The position numbers were made by a program, and so were the translations under genes. Source: an uncultured Taibaiella sp. (GTDB taxonomy: Bacteria; Bacteroidota; Bacteroidia; Chitinophagales; Chitinophagaceae). Taken from it: 8,513 nt of DNA. The number at the start of each line of letters is the position of its first letter. Within the stretch, counting starts at the first letter, position 1. The notes under the pieces were generated by a model. The model ran no database searches, had not been told where the DNA came from, and worked only from the letters and a program-made list of their open reading frames with translations. Of the stretch, positions 1-6,668 are shown piece after piece. Location: contig CAMPJV010000102.1 of assembly GCA_946886975.1 (NCBI GenBank), forward strand, positions 1 through 8,513. Direction: 5' to 3'.

Positions 1-1641
1 CGTATGCCACTGTTGAGCGATACGATGAAGGAAGGAGTTATAGCCGCCTGGCACAAGAAGGTGGGTGACAAGGTAAAAAGCGACGACGTCATTGCGGACG
101 TTGAGACAGACAAGGCGACAATGGAGGTAATGCCATACGTGGACGGCACATTGCTATATATTGGTGTAGAACAAGGCCAGGCAGTTAAGGTTAATGGAAT
201 AATGGCTATCATAGGCAAGGAAGGAGAAGATTATAAGGCGATTCTTGATGCCGAGAAGAATACTGCTCCTGATTCTGGAGGCGCGGACAAGCAATCACAG
301 TCCCAGCCAGTTCCCGAACAAAGCCCTGCAGAAAAGAAAGAAGTTCCAAAAGAGCCGGCAAAACAGACTAAGCCTGGCGATGCTACTGTAATCAGGATGC
401 CCTTGCTGAGTGACACTATGAAAGAGGGTAAGATTGTAGCCTGGCACAAGAAAGAGGGTGATAAGGTGAAGAGCGATGACGTGCTGGCCGATGTGGAAAC
501 CGACAAGGCTACCATGGAAGTAATGCCCTATGTGGATGGAACTTTGCTCTACCTCGGCGTTAAAGAAGGGGAGGCCGCAAAAGTGAATGATATAATTGCG
601 ATAGTTGGTAAAGCAGGTACGGACATAGCACCCTACCTCGACAGCCCTGGGTCCTCTCCGGCTTTGGAAAGTGCAGATCAGCCAGCTCCTGCCCAGGACA
701 AGAATGTCCAGCCAGCCCCACAAAAGAGTAGCGAATCAACACAGCAGTCCTCATCGGAAGATGAGCGGTTGAAAGTTTCCCCGCTTGCAAGAAAGCTTGC
801 TGAGGAAAAAGGAGTGGACCTCCAACAGGTGCAGGGCAGCGGTGATAACGGACGTATCGTTAAAAGGGATATTGATAATTTCCAGCCTTCCGCACAGCAG
901 CCTGCCACATCTCAGGCGAAGCAGGCACCTGCCAGCACGCAACCTGTCACCGTTGGTCAGGAGGGGCATAAAGACCAGCCGTTGTCGCAAATGCGTAAGA
1001 TCATAGCGCAGAGACTTGCCGAAAGTAAGTTCTCCGCGCCTCACTTCTATCTGCGCATGACAGTCACAATGGACAATGCCATTGAAGCGCGAAAAGCAAT
1101 TAATGAGGTGAGCCCCGTAAAAGTGTCCTTCAATGACCTTATCATAAAGGCAGTGGCCATAGCGTTGAGAAGACATCCTGCCGTAAATAGCTCATGGATG
1201 GGTGACTTCATCAGGCAAAATCAACATATCCATATTGGTACCGCCGTCGCGATAGATGAGGGTCTTATCGTGCCAGTGATAAAGTATACAGATCAGAAAT
1301 CATTGTCTCAGATAGCTGAGGAGTCCAAAATGCTCGCAGATAAAGCAAGAAATAAGAAGCTGCAGCCACCAGAGTTTACAGGAAATACGTTTACCATCTC
1401 TAATCTTGGAATGATGGACATAGACGAATTTACTGCCATAATTAATCCTCCTGATAGTTGCATACTCGCTGTAGGAAAGATCACACCTACGCCGGTAGTA
1501 GAGAATAATCAGGTAGTAGTCCGCCAACTCCTTAAGCTTACCCTCAGTTGCGACCATAGGTCGGTAGATGGTGCAGTCGGAGCGGCCTTTTTGCAAACAC
1601 TAAAAGCGCACTTGGAGAACCCCGTTACAATGCTTGTTTAA
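1..1641 (+). CDS. Pyruvate dehydrogenase E2 component (dihydrolipoamide acetyltransferase), 5' end cut by window edge
   Basis: E2 core of the pyruvate dehydrogenase complex, which moves the acetyl group from lipoyl-lysine to CoA in the cytoplasm. Counting from the ATG at base 4, lipoyl domain 1 is about residues 1-75 with ETDKA and lipoyl Lys37. Lipoyl domain 2 is about 132-206 with the same motif and Lys168. Each is followed by a Pro/Ala/Gln/Ser-rich linker. A peripheral-subunit (E1/E3) binding domain lies at about 256-292 (SPLARKLAEEKG, then GSGDNGRIVKRDI). The catalytic acyltransferase domain fills about 323-545, with the HxxxDG motif as DHRSVDGA (His518, Asp522) and the family ending ENPVTMLV. 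Base 1-3 is an in-frame Arg codon, and the second domain reads VIRMPLLSDTM, so the true start is probably a few codons left of the window and the ATG at 4 is internal. The specificity for pyruvate rather than another 2-oxo acid is inferred from overall architecture. Confidence 0.95.
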   Translation, partial: RMPLLSDTMKEGVIAAWHKKVGDKVKSDDVIADVETDKATMEVMPYVDGTLLYIGVEQGQAVKVNGIMAIIGKEGEDYKAILDAEKNTAPDSGGADKQSQSQPVPEQSPAEKKEVPKEPAKQTKPGDATVIRMPLLSDTMKEGKIVAWHKKEGDKVKSDDVLADVETDKATMEVMPYVDGTLLYLGVKEGEAAKVNDIIAIVGKAGTDIAPYLDSPGSSPALESADQPAPAQDKNVQPAPQKSSESTQQSSSEDERLKVSPLARKLAEEKGVDLQQVQGSGDNGRIVKRDIDNFQPSAQQPATSQAKQAPASTQPVTVGQEGHKDQPLSQMRKIIAQRLAESKFSAPHFYLRMTVTMDNAIEARKAINEVSPVKVSFNDLIIKAVAIALRRHPAVNSSWMGDFIRQNQHIHIGTAVAIDEGLIVPVIKYTDQKSLSQIAEESKMLADKARNKKLQPPEFTGNTFTISNLGMMDIDEFTAIINPPDSCILAVGKITPTPVVENNQVVVRQLLKLTLSCDHRSVDGAVGAAFLQTLKAHLENPVTMLV

Positions 1642-1660
1642 ACTCAAACACTCGTAAATA

Positions 1661-1690
1661 AGAAAGACCCTGAATGCCAGGGTCTTTTCT
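1661..1690. terminator. Bidirectional intrinsic terminator between convergent genes
   Basis: A perfect 10-bp stem (AAAGACCCTG at 1663-1672, CAGGGTCTTT at 1678-1687) encloses the loop AATGC. On the + strand it runs into a T-rich stretch (TCTTTTCTTTT from 1683). On the - strand the stem is followed by CTTATTT. It sits between the stop of the E2 gene (1641) and the stop of the convergent membrane-protein gene (1706), so it can end both transcripts. Confidence 0.85.
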
Positions 1691-1705
1691 TTTGCTATCA
1701 CCGTG

Positions 1706-2092
1706 TCAGGAGAGTGCAGGAGATGGATTATTCCTTACCCGGTCATACTTTACATGCATGTACCAGTAAACCGGATAAGCTACAATGTTAAAAGTCGCCA
1801 GAAAGAGCACCCACATGATCTTATTTCCTGTAGGCACGTTGTCCCTCGTCCAGATATCCCAAACGAAATAGAGGAAGGCTGCAAAAGCAATGATGAAATT
1901 AATAGCCAGGAGTATAAACAGCGGCGTATAATTAGCAACCGTTGTTGTCTGCATAGCCACGTGGTCCTCCATGCGGTATTGTACTATGTAATCTTTGAGT
2001 ATTACAAAGTAATAAACCAACCATAGGGCAAATAGAAATATAGGAGCAAACGCGAGTATACCAAGATTCCTTATTTTGTTCTTGCCGTCCAT
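1706..2092 (-). CDS. Small three-helix membrane protein of unknown function (PLDc_N-like C-terminal half)
   Basis: A 128-residue protein with no cleavable signal and three clear hydrophobic segments: about 10-32 (rich in Leu, Phe, Ala and Tyr), 56-79 and 91-111. It should sit in the inner membrane. The last part (NKIMWVLFLATFNIVAYPVYWYMHV, in pieces: charged or small residues, Trp, a long hydrophobic run, Pro-Val-Tyr-Trp-Tyr) resembles the PLDc_N domain found at the start of cardiolipin synthases and in stand-alone small proteins of Bacteroidota. No catalytic domain follows, so no enzyme activity is claimed. The loop between helices 1 and 2 is polar (residues 33-55). The tail after residue 112 is basic, which suggests it faces the cytoplasm. 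The gene stands alone, convergent with the E2 gene and divergent from the lipoprotein gene. A possible but imperfect -7 box (TAGTTTTT) lies on the - strand at 2130-2123. Confidence 0.8.
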   Translation of the reverse strand: MDGKNKIRNLGILAFAPIFLFALWLVYYFVILKDYIVQYRMEDHVAMQTTTVANYTPLFILLAINFIIAFAAFLYFVWDIWTRDNVPTGNKIMWVLFLATFNIVAYPVYWYMHVKYDRVRNNPSPALS

Positions 2093-2205
2093 AATATTAG
2101 TAATTGATCTGCTTATTAGCTTAAAAACTATGCCCTTGAAAAAGGAGGGAAGTCATCAGGGTGATCGCTCGGTTTCAGCCGCTAAATGATTGAGTAATAA
2201 TAATA

Positions 2206-2237
2206 TTTGCAAATTTGAAGAACGCATGCTATTTTTG
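2206..2237 (+). promoter_or_regulatory. Bacteroidota-type promoter for the 191-residue secreted protein
   Basis: TTTG at 2206-2209, a 20-base spacer, then TATTTTTG at 2230-2237. This matches the published Bacteroidota consensus TTTG/N19-21/TAnnTTTG. The ATG at 2264 lies 26 bases after the -7 box, giving a short AT-rich leader with no Shine-Dalgarno sequence, as is usual in this phylum. Confidence 0.65.
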
Positions 2238-2263
2238 ATCCATAACTTAAAACAATTATTACA

Positions 2264-2839
2264 ATGAAAAAACTTGTTCTTTCAGTTTCGGTTCTGGCTA
2301 GCTTGGGACTTTTAGCTTTAACACAGCAATCATGTAGTGTTAAGGATCTCGCTAAGGAGCTTTTTAATGCGTTTGTGACTGATCCTCAGACTGCCTCATT
2401 CACCATTCCTATAGTAACCAGCACGGCTGCACCCTTTGGCGCACTCGATTCTGTAATCCTCGATGCTAACATCAACCAGATCATACAGGATAAGACTGGT
2501 GGTCAATTTTCTCTGGACGATGCAGATGGTATATTCTTAGAGAGCCTTAGATTTGAACTCGACAACGCGGATGCAGATAACAACTGGCAGAACTTCGAAC
2601 AAGTGGGAATTGAATTAGTTCCTAATAACGCCAACGTGTCTAATTTGTCTATGGGACCTTGGAATGTTGATAATACCTATTCAACAAGTTTATCATTAGA
2701 CAATATTGACAAAAGCATAAACATCAAGTCCTATTTGACTGGAACAGGTGCTGTCTACTACATTTTGAAGGGCAAAGCTCGCAAGGAGACTTCACATCCG
2801 TTGACTGGAACAATGTATATCACCTTCAAGGTTGACTAA
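2264..2839 (+). CDS. Secreted, probably lipidated protein of unknown function
   Basis: A 191-residue protein that I do not recognise. It starts with a signal peptide: MKKLVLSV, a hydrophobic core to about residue 20, then LTQQSC with Cys24. The lipobox is not the classical L-A/S-G/A-C, but Gln-Ser-Cys endings are common in Bacteroidota lipoprotein signals, so lipidation at Cys24 is likely though not certain. The mature part is acidic, free of further Cys, and rich in alternating hydrophobic/polar runs (SFTIPIV, SLRFELDNAD, VGIELVPNN, GTMYITFKVD at the end), which suggests an all-beta sandwich fold. It has the Asn/Asp richness of exported Bacteroidota proteins. Position 142 on contains DNIDKSINIKSYLTGTGAVYY, which looks like paired strands. 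The gene is monocistronic, with its own promoter upstream and a strong hairpin terminator downstream. Codon use is more AT-rich than in gldB or the DUF3078 gene (26 of 60 G+C in bases 2341-2400, against 33 of 60 in 7381-7440). Confidence 0.85.
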   Translation: MKKLVLSVSVLASLGLLALTQQSCSVKDLAKELFNAFVTDPQTASFTIPIVTSTAAPFGALDSVILDANINQIIQDKTGGQFSLDDADGIFLESLRFELDNADADNNWQNFEQVGIELVPNNANVSNLSMGPWNVDNTYSTSLSLDNIDKSINIKSYLTGTGAVYYILKGKARKETSHPLTGTMYITFKVD

Positions 2840-2861
2840 GGTTTTGTCACTCGATATCTAT

Positions 2862-2886
2862 AAAAGGGAGCGAGAGCTCCCTTTTT
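2862..2886. terminator. Strong intrinsic terminator shared by convergent genes
   Basis: A perfect 10-bp stem, AAAAGGGAGC at 2862-2871 and GCTCCCTTTT at 2876-2885, closes a GAGA loop of the stable GNRA type. The + strand stem ends in TTTTT (2882-2886), giving a classical terminator for the secreted-protein gene. On the - strand the stem ends in TTTT followed by ATAGAT, so it can also stop nadE transcripts. The nadE stop codon (2887-2885) touches the base of the stem. Confidence 0.88.
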
Positions 2887-4567
2887 AGCTTAAGTACTTC
2901 CCCACAATCGGAACTCGCCTGCCTATTCCGAAGGCCTTGGGTGAGACTCTAATGATCGGACAGAATTGGTTTCTCTTGTATTCATTATTATTGACGAGCC
3001 TTAAGATCCTGGTAACCAACTCTCTGTCGTGCCCTAAAGCAATAAGCTCTTTAGGCCCCTGCCGCCGCTCAATGTATTGATATAGTAGCGGATCAAGCAA
3101 GGTGTATTCGGGGAGGCTATCACTGTCCTTTTGTCCCGGTCTGAGTTCGGCGCTGGGAGCCTTATTAATAATGTTTGCTGGTATGATCTCCTTTTGCCTG
3201 TTTACATACTTGGAAAGGGCGTATACCTGCATTTTGTAACAGTCACCTAACACACCCAATCCGCCTGCCATATCTCCATATAGCGTTCCATATCCCGTAG
3301 CAAGCTCGCTCTTATTTGAGGTGTTCAGGAGGATGGAGCCGAACTTGTTTGATAGAGCCATAACCAATGTTCCCCTTATGCGAGACTGCAGGTTTTCCTC
3401 AGCCACACTGAAGGGCAGATCTTTGAACACAGGCTCGAGAGTTCCGGAGAATGCATCAAAAACATCTTTTATGGGCAGTATGTCATATGGGTTATTAAGA
3501 TTCTTTGATAGTTGCTCCGCATCGGTTACCGAGTGACCCGTGGAGAACTGAGACGGCATCAGTAGCGCTCTTACATTTTCCGGTCCCAAAGCCTCGCAGG
3601 CCAGCACAAGCACTAATGCACTGTCTATTCCTCCGGACGAAGCAACTATTGCCTTGGAGAAGCCCATCTTACTGAAGTAGTCTTTTATTCCGAGTACGAG
3701 TGCTGCATGTATTTCGTCAATCCCTTCTTCGGGGTCAAAGCTTTCTGGTATATCCTGGTAGTCTTTTATTGAGCTGCCTTGTCTTATCACGGGGTCCCTG
3801 AATGTCCCATCGTCCTGCCATGTCACTGACTGTAGCGCTTCCGTGAAGTAAGGCAGTTCAGCTACTATGTCCTGCGCCGCGTTCATTACCAGCGACCCTC
3901 CGTCAAACACTATCTCCGTCTGGGAGCCCACCGTATTGCAATAGATCATGGGAAGCTTATAATGGACTACGTTCCGCTTTACCGTGCTGGTCCTTCCTTC
4001 TGCATGCCCATAGTCAAACGGTGAAGCACTAATGTTGATCATTATGTCTGGCGACTGCCCGATCAACTGATCCATCGGGCAGATCCTGTATAGAGGGTTC
4101 TCTGCAATATTCCAGATGTCCTCACAGATGGTCACCGCCAGCCTTTTCCCTTTAAATTCCAGGACACTCCATTCTATCGAAGGTTCAAAGTAGCGGTACT
4201 CATCAAAGATATCATACGTTGGGAGCAGCGTTTTGTGAGCCATTCCTTTTATTTCTTTCTCATGCAGCAGGTAGGCTGTGTTGAATAGATCCTTGCCTTC
4301 TATTTTCGGATTGCGGGACGGCGCACCTACAATCACACCAATCGTATCTGCTTCTTCCCTGATCCTGTCAATGGAGGCAAGACTCTGCTCAATAAAGTCG
4401 TTGAACTCAAGGAAATCTCTTGGCGGATATCCGCATACTGCCAGTTCAGAGAACACGATAAGGTCGCCCGCTTCCGCTTTAGCCTCCCTGATGGCGTTGA
4501 TGATCTTCTCTGTGTTGGCTTCAAAGTTGCCTATATGGTAGTTCTGCTGGGCCAGGAATATCTTCAT
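2885..4567 (-). CDS. nadE: Glutamine-dependent NAD+ synthetase
   Basis: Makes NAD+ from deamido-NAD+, ATP and the ammonia released from glutamine, the last step of NAD synthesis, in the cytoplasm. The 560-residue protein has the two-domain form. The N-terminal nitrilase-type glutaminase domain (about 1-265) carries the Glu-Lys-Cys triad: Glu41 in FSELAVCGYPPRDF, Lys112 in HKTLLPTYDIFDEYRYF and Cys148 in VTICEDIW. The C-terminal synthetase domain (about 285-545) carries the ATP-pyrophosphatase loop SSGGIDSA (310-317), ENLQSRIRG (391-399), LLNTSNKSE (413-421), GYGTLYGD (425-432) and the PSAELRPGQKDSDSLPEY block (471-488). All key residues are present, so the enzyme should be active. Length is slightly short of the 600-700 residues of actinobacterial forms and usual for the short bacterial two-domain type. 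It lies downstream of the barrel gene on the same strand, but a hairpin between them argues for separate expression. I find no clear TAnnTTTG box in the 112-base gap. Confidence 0.97.
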   Translation of the reverse strand: MKIFLAQQNYHIGNFEANTEKIINAIREAKAEAGDLIVFSELAVCGYPPRDFLEFNDFIEQSLASIDRIREEADTIGVIVGAPSRNPKIEGKDLFNTAYLLHEKEIKGMAHKTLLPTYDIFDEYRYFEPSIEWSVLEFKGKRLAVTICEDIWNIAENPLYRICPMDQLIGQSPDIMINISASPFDYGHAEGRTSTVKRNVVHYKLPMIYCNTVGSQTEIVFDGGSLVMNAAQDIVAELPYFTEALQSVTWQDDGTFRDPVIRQGSSIKDYQDIPESFDPEEGIDEIHAALVLGIKDYFSKMGFSKAIVASSGGIDSALVLVLACEALGPENVRALLMPSQFSTGHSVTDAEQLSKNLNNPYDILPIKDVFDAFSGTLEPVFKDLPFSVAEENLQSRIRGTLVMALSNKFGSILLNTSNKSELATGYGTLYGDMAGGLGVLGDCYKMQVYALSKYVNRQKEIIPANIINKAPSAELRPGQKDSDSLPEYTLLDPLLYQYIERRQGPKELIALGHDRELVTRILRLVNNNEYKRNQFCPIIRVSPKAFGIGRRVPIVGKYLS

Positions 4568-4620
4568 ACGAATTGGACGATTAACACCTACTCAACGCAT
4601 AAAAATCACTCCTTTGCGTT

Positions 4621-4649
4621 AGAAAGCCCGCGCAAAGATCTGCACGGGC
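4621..4649 (-). terminator. Hairpin terminator between the barrel gene and nadE
   Basis: Read on the - strand, GCCCGTGCA (4649-4641) pairs with TGCGCGGGC (4634-4626) in a 9-bp stem with one T-G wobble, loop GATCTT, followed by TTTCT. The stem is strong and the T tract short, so termination is likely but may be partial, leaving some read-through into nadE. On the + strand no T tract follows. Confidence 0.6.
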
Positions 4650-4679
4650 CACGTTGGTTTGGTTAAATGACGGTGTAAA

Positions 4680-5474
4680 TTAAAAGAATAATCCAATGCG
4701 AAACGCTAAACTATTTTGACGGACGTTCCCGTCGCCGAAGCTACCGAGATATCCCAGTTCATAATCTGATGGATTGGTCACGTCAGGAAGGAAGCCGTTA
4801 TTGAAGAAGAGCCCGAGATACACGGACATCCTGTCGGATATAGGCCGCTCTATTCCTCCTCCAAGGTTCAGGGACAGTAGAAAGGGTGCTACCGTAAAGG
4901 ATCCTACCAGCTTTTCCCGCTCTTCAGCTACTGACTGTTTGTTCCCGAATTCATCGTTGTAGGTCACGGTATATGTCGCCTTCTTTCCAATATTCACACC
5001 GGCGGTGAGGCCTATTTGTCCAAAGAGCTGAACGCCCATATCGGCAATCTCGTCACTGCGAAGCTTAAGCTGAAAGGGAACCTCCAGGTATTGAAGTGTG
5101 TAGTTAAAGTCCGCAGTTTGTACAGTAGAATGTTCACTATTCGGTGTGATCCTGTCGGAGCGCAGCCTGCCGCCTGTTGTGTTTAGCTGAAAGCCAGTCG
5201 CAATAGCATAATTGTATGTAAAGTAGTAATCTGCAAGCAGCCCCCAGGTGTAACCAACCTTGCTGCCAAGAGACCTGACGCGGAATAGACCATCGTCACT
5301 CTTTGTCGCTGTTGGCTTCATCCACGACACATTCGGAGCGAAATAGGCGCCAAAGCGTAGCCGGTTCACGTCTACTCTTCCTCTCGGGTCCGGACCGATA
5401 ACTTCATAGTCCTGTGCGAAACTACTGGAGAGAACTCCTGATAATAAGGAAGTGATCAGTAATAGTTTTTTCAT
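4680..5474 (-). CDS. PorT-family outer-membrane beta-barrel protein
   Basis: A 264-residue outer-membrane barrel protein. I place the start at 5474 because MKKLLLITSLLSGVLSSSFA followed by Gln21 is a textbook signal peptide. An upstream in-frame ATG at 5504 would add ten polar residues (MLKLTNNPNH) ahead of it. The mature protein alternates aromatic/hydrophobic and polar residues and ends in FRIGLFF, a terminal aromatic typical of barrel assembly signals. Family-like stretches are LRFGAYFAPNVSW (about 39-51), the YLEVPFQLKLRSDEI block and QLFGQIGLTAGVNIG. These fit the OMP_b-brl_2/PorT-like group of Bacteroidota, whose name-giver works in type IX secretion, but most members are uncharacterised and membership does not prove that role. 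It is divergent from gldB. The shared 89-base gap holds an imperfect -7 box for this gene (TACTTTG on the - strand, 5552-5546). Confidence 0.88.
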   Translation of the reverse strand: MKKLLLITSLLSGVLSSSFAQDYEVIGPDPRGRVDVNRLRFGAYFAPNVSWMKPTATKSDDGLFRVRSLGSKVGYTWGLLADYYFTYNYAIATGFQLNTTGGRLRSDRITPNSEHSTVQTADFNYTLQYLEVPFQLKLRSDEIADMGVQLFGQIGLTAGVNIGKKATYTVTYNDEFGNKQSVAEEREKLVGSFTVAPFLLSLNLGGGIERPISDRMSVYLGLFFNNGFLPDVTNPSDYELGYLGSFGDGNVRQNSLAFRIGLFF

Positions 5475-5532
5475 ATGGTTCGGATTATTAGTAAGCTTTA
5501 ACAATTATCAGGCCATAGAAGTTTCTACCTGC

Positions 5533-5540
5533 TATTTTTG
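5533..5540 (+). promoter_or_regulatory. -7 promoter element for gldB
   Basis: TATTTTTG matches the Bacteroidota -7 consensus TAnnTTTG and ends 23 bases before the gldB ATG. No TTTG box lies about 20 bases upstream, so only half of the promoter is supported by sequence. The same decamer, CTATTTTTGC, occurs at 7931-7940. Confidence 0.5.
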
Positions 5541-5563
5541 CGGTACAAAGTAAAGTAATTAGA

Positions 5564-6637
5564 ATGGCAAGTTTAAGTGCACTGTACATACAAGGCCGGG
5601 GTAAGAGGCTATCGGTCAATACACTCTTTTTGTTGCTCATGTTGATCTTCCAGACAAGCTGCGACAGCAATGACGGGCATCCGGATGTTAGCGGCATTAA
5701 GGTAAAGCTCGAAACCATGCGGCTCGACAGAGACCTTGCTAATATTGATACCTCCGGCGTACCCGAGGGCCTCCAACAGCTTAAAGCCAAATATCCCGAC
5801 TTTCTCGACTTCTATCTGGATACTTTAATGGGCTTTGGCATTCAGGGCCGGTATGAAGATTCGGTACAGGGCATAAGTGCCGGTCTAAAGCCGTTCCTGT
5901 CTCATAATGACATCAGGGGCCTGTTTGATACAGTGGCTAAGCATTACCCTGACACCAGGGGTATAGATGAAGACCTGAAACACGGCTTTCAGTACATGAA
6001 GCACTACTACCCTCAGTTCTATATCCCAAAGATCATTTACCTGATCACAGGACTGAACCAGTGGAGCGTCGTCACGGTAGATACGAATATCGTAGGTGTC
6101 GGGCTGGACATGTACCTCGGTGAGCAGTACCCCTTCTATGCCGCTGTCCAGATACCAGACTACGTAATAAGGAAGTGCAAGCCGGAATACATACCCGTCA
6201 ATACTTTCCAGGCTATTTACCGCGACAGGATCCCATTCGTGCCGGAAGGCCGCTCCTTGCTGGACATGATGATCCAGCGGGGAAAGGAGCAGTATTTTCT
6301 GAACAAGATGGTCCCTTTCAAGGATGACACTGTCCGCCTGGGATATACGAAGGCGCAGCTGGAATGGTGCGAGGACAACGAGGCAATGGTCTATAACTTC
6401 TTTGTGAGAGACAACCTGCTCTACGAAACAAACTGGCAGAAGATACTCCGGTACGTTAGCGATGGCCCCTCTGCCACTGGTATGCCTCCGGAGAGTCCAG
6501 GCAACATTGGCACGTGGCTTGGCTACCAGATCGTAAAGGCCTATGTAAAGGAACACCCGGATGCTACTCTGAACGAAGTGCTGAAGGAAAGCGATGCACA
6601 AGCCTTTCTGAGATCGTCTAAATACAAGCCCAAATAA
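5564..6637 (+). CDS. gldB: Gliding-motility lipoprotein GldB
   Basis: A 357-residue lipoprotein of the GldB family, which is needed for gliding motility in Flavobacterium johnsoniae but is widely found in non-gliding Bacteroidota; its molecular role is unsettled. The N-terminus has a longer than usual polar lead, then the basic GRGKR (11-15), a hydrophobic core (20-29) and FQTSC with Cys33 as the likely lipidated residue. No better start codon lies between this and the hydrophobic core. Family signatures are EAMVYNFFVRDNLLYETN (273-290), a DGP at 300-302, ESPGNIGTWLGYQIVKAY (310-327) and the C-terminal SSKYKPK. Residues 235-247 (MMIQRGKEQYFLN) fall where the related DUF2268 proteins keep a protease-like motif; no HExxH is seen here, so no protease activity is suggested. 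It probably forms a two-gene unit with the next gene 31 bases downstream. gldC, its partner in Flavobacterium, is not next to it. Confidence 0.9.
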   Translation: MASLSALYIQGRGKRLSVNTLFLLLMLIFQTSCDSNDGHPDVSGIKVKLETMRLDRDLANIDTSGVPEGLQQLKAKYPDFLDFYLDTLMGFGIQGRYEDSVQGISAGLKPFLSHNDIRGLFDTVAKHYPDTRGIDEDLKHGFQYMKHYYPQFYIPKIIYLITGLNQWSVVTVDTNIVGVGLDMYLGEQYPFYAAVQIPDYVIRKCKPEYIPVNTFQAIYRDRIPFVPEGRSLLDMMIQRGKEQYFLNKMVPFKDDTVRLGYTKAQLEWCEDNEAMVYNFFVRDNLLYETNWQKILRYVSDGPSATGMPPESPGNIGTWLGYQIVKAYVKEHPDATLNEVLKESDAQAFLRSSKYKPK

Positions 6638-6643
6638 CCTCAT

Positions 6644-6651
6644 TATATTCG
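6644..6651 (+). promoter_or_regulatory. Weak candidate -7 element before the DUF3078 gene
   Basis: TATATTCG differs from TAnnTTTG at one position and ends 17 bases before the ATG at 6669, inside the short gldB-DUF3078 gap. No TTTG box is seen upstream. It could give the second gene its own transcript in addition to read-through from gldB. Confidence 0.3.
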
Positions 6652-6668
6652 CCTCTTAACCAGAACCA

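Noticed and set aside
2093..2205. Possible riboswitch or structured leader in the divergent gap
   Set aside because: Small inverted repeats (CCTT-GAAA-AAGG near 2133; ATCA-GGG-TGAT near 2154) are too short, and the text matches no riboswitch core I know.
5475..5504. Longer start for the beta-barrel gene at ATG 5504
   Set aside because: It would put ten polar residues in front of a canonical signal peptide; the start at 5474 fits export.
5885..6643. 252-codon open frame on the - strand opposite gldB
   Set aside because: It lies fully within gldB, whose + strand product carries clear family motifs, and the antisense product shows no recognisable domain or signal. It is a by-product of gldB codon use.
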